Part shown: positions 37,663-39,021 of the stretch, in pieces
How positions within the stretch are numbered: position 1 is the first letter of the stretch
Layout of the letters: every line of letters starts with the position of its first letter
Assembly: GCA_045631845.1 (NCBI GenBank)
Contig: JAZQVM010000072.1
Span: 1 to 39,021 of the forward strand
Source of the DNA: CAKSHC01 sp045631845
Lineage (GTDB): Bacteria > Bacillota > Clostridia > Oscillospirales > UMGS1783
Direction: 5' to 3'
DNA length: 39,021 bases
The notes under the pieces: model-generated
Seen by the model: the letters and a program-made list of their open reading frames with translations, nothing else
What the model was told of the DNA's origin: nothing
Database searches by the model: none
Translations under genes and position numbers: made by a program

Positions 37663-38715
37663 ATGAAAAAAGTATTAGCCCTTTTATTAAGTGTAATTCT
37701 GCTTATCTCCCTGGCCGCTTGCGGCGGCGGTGTTTCCCCGTCCGAGTCGGAGCAGCCGGTCAGCGAGCTGGAGAAATTGACTGAGATTTTCAAGGGCGTC
37801 ATCCGTGTGACCGAGGAAGAGGGAACCTATACCCCGCTCCGCTTCTCGGATGAGCAGCTTAAAGATTATCAGCGCCAGCCAACCATCCCCTATTCCAAGT
37901 GCACCACCGGCGTCCGTATGGATTTCTATACCGATGCCAAGGAGATTTCCTTCTCCTTTAATCTGGGCACCTTCGGCAACGACGATAACGCCACCATCCC
38001 TCAGGACAGTTTTGATATTTTTGAAAACGGCGAGTATAAGGAGAGCGTGGCCGCCTCTCACAAATCGAGCGTGAAAGAGGTAACCTATACCCGCACCTCG
38101 ACCGAGGCCGAGAGCCGCATCACCATTCTGTTCCCCACCCGCCACGAGGCCAAAATTTCCGATCTGTCACTGGGCAACTACCGTCCCTATACCGAGGACA
38201 GCCACAAGATCCTCTTCTTGGGCGACTCGATCACGCAGGGTCTGTACGCCGATAAGCCGTCCGACGGCTATGTCGATCAGGTCAGCCGTGCCTTGGGTGC
38301 CGACTATCTGAATTTGGCCGTGTGCGGTGAAAAATTCCGTGTCGATGCCTTGGGCGAGGATGTCCCCTTTGAGCCCGATCATATCGTCATCGCTTTGGGT
38401 ACAAACGATAAGCACCAGAACTATGCGCTCATCTCGATCGAGAGAAACGCCACCGCCTATTACGAAAAGGTGGCTCAGCTCTATCCCAATGTGCCCGTCA
38501 CCGTCATCACCCCCTTTGAGAATCAGGGCGACGACTTTGTGGAATCGTACATCAAAGTCGCAGAGAAATTCGGCTTTAAGGCCATCGACGGCCGCACGCT
38601 GATCCCGCCCAAGCGGGAAAACTTCAACCCCGACGAGGTTCATCCCAGCACCACAGGCTTTAACCGGATTGCCCAGAACCTCCTGCCTCTGCTCAAACAA
38701 AATATGGGTCTGTAA
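37663..38715 (+). CDS. SGNH/GDSL-family hydrolase lipoprotein
   Basis: This 350-residue protein has a signal peptide with lipobox LAAC (Cys20). A jelly-roll-like beta region (about 70-170, with GVRMDFYTDAKEISFSF) precedes an SGNH hydrolase domain (about 182-345). The latter has block I FLGDSITQG with Ser189, block III ALGTND with Asn248, and block V DEVHPSTTGF with Asp324 and His327. This two-domain order is that of carbohydrate esterase family 2 deacetylases. It would act outside the cell, perhaps removing acetyl groups from polysaccharide. SD AAGGAAGG lies upstream. Confidence 0.9.
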   Translation: MKKVLALLLSVILLISLAACGGGVSPSESEQPVSELEKLTEIFKGVIRVTEEEGTYTPLRFSDEQLKDYQRQPTIPYSKCTTGVRMDFYTDAKEISFSFNLGTFGNDDNATIPQDSFDIFENGEYKESVAASHKSSVKEVTYTRTSTEAESRITILFPTRHEAKISDLSLGNYRPYTEDSHKILFLGDSITQGLYADKPSDGYVDQVSRALGADYLNLAVCGEKFRVDALGEDVPFEPDHIVIALGTNDKHQNYALISIERNATAYYEKVAQLYPNVPVTVITPFENQGDDFVESYIKVAEKFGFKAIDGRTLIPPKRENFNPDEVHPSTTGFNRIAQNLLPLLKQNMGL

Positions 38716-38727
38716 AAAAATAAGAAG

Positions 38728-38754
38728 AAAGCACCCCGCTTGGGGTGCTTTTTC
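38728..38754 (+). terminator. Terminator after the SGNH gene (repeated at the window end)
   Basis: AAGCACCCC, GCTT loop, GGGGTGCTT then TTT. The 23 bases 38728-38750 recur exactly at 38999-39021. Confidence 0.93.
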
Positions 38755-38998
38755 GTGGTTGCGGAGGAAGGATTTGCCCTCGCTGCATAACGGCGAAGGA
38801 ACAGAGCGCAGTTTGCGACGACGAGAACCAACGCCCTGTTGCGGTGCCCGAAAAAATGTTCGGGCGCAGGCGCGTTCCTCCATTTTTTCGACCGCGGCCA
38901 CTCGCTCGGGTCGCTTCTCCCGCCACCGGCGGCGCTCCCCTCGCTCCCCTCCGGGAACCCGTCGGTCGTTGGCCGTCCAATCTACGACAACCACCAAA
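38755..38998. repeat. GC-rich noncoding segment between duplicated terminators
   Basis: About 245 bases rich in CG and short palindromes (such as CCCGAA/TTCGGG near 38848). Several frames are open on the minus strand but none has a credible SD or protein-like composition. It resembles dispersed noncoding elements of Clostridia more than a gene. Confidence 0.5.
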
Positions 38999-39021
38999 AA
39001 AGCACCCCGCTTGGGGTGCTT

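Noticed and set aside
38167..38997. 276-codon minus-strand frame at the right end
   Set aside because: Half of it is antisense to the SGNH lipoprotein and the rest is an Arg-rich translation of a GC-rich noncoding segment; it has no SD.

Overview
The window looks like chromosomal DNA of an anaerobic Clostridia member, probably of the Oscillospiraceae/Ruminococcaceae type found in guts. The main reason is the SCIFF peptide with its radical SAM maturase, a near-universal Clostridia marker. Supporting signs are lysine and glycine riboswitches, Bacillota-type lipoproteins, strong Shine-Dalgarno sites, TTGACA/TATAAT promoters with 17-bp spacers, and abundant GC-rich palindromic intergenic repeats. 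No rRNA, tRNA, transposase or CRISPR array was seen. Most genes are moderately GC-rich; a few modules (3.9-5.1, 17.2 and 20.5-21.8 kb) are visibly AT-richer and look acquired.

1-3.6 kb is the right end of a prophage late region: tail/minor structural protein, tail-collar protein, a coiled-coil protein, an XhlA-like protein, a phi LC3-type holin, and an M23-LysM endolysin. It is followed by an unusual array of short hairpins (3.59-3.80 kb) and then an AT-rich toxin-immunity operon: a barnase-type RNase fused to the end of a MuF-like phage head domain, followed by two tandem barstar genes (3.9-5.1 kb).

5.1-8.2 kb is a lysine-riboswitch-controlled amino-acid ABC importer ending in a GtrA-like membrane protein. 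8.2-14.6 kb holds a dispersed repeat, a complete oppBCDFA peptide importer and a leftover 3' end of a second oppA. 14.7-17.5 kb has an SDR oxidoreductase, a tiny TxpA-like toxin with a convergent antisense RNA promoter, a DEDDh exonuclease, and an XRE repressor divergent from a DUF6809-like gene. 17.6-20.5 kb is the trkAH potassium uptake operon.

20.5-21.8 kb is a lipoprotein plus XRE regulator module lying between two perfect 36-bp copies of the terminator that trkH and the next gene share. 21.8-28.4 kb carries housekeeping and accessory genes: a PrsA-like foldase, a second SDR, a YhcC-type radical SAM protein, an iron-dependent alcohol dehydrogenase, uracil-DNA glycosylase, a cupin and a MATE exporter. 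28.5-30.2 kb is a sodium:alanine/glycine symporter under a glycine riboswitch. 30.3-33.3 kb is the SCIFF ranthipeptide locus with a translationally coupled PLP decarboxylase. A miniature rhamnulokinase remnant, asnS, queH, a membrane-bound nucleotide-sugar dehydratase and an SGNH lipoprotein close the window; a duplicated terminator lies at the right edge.
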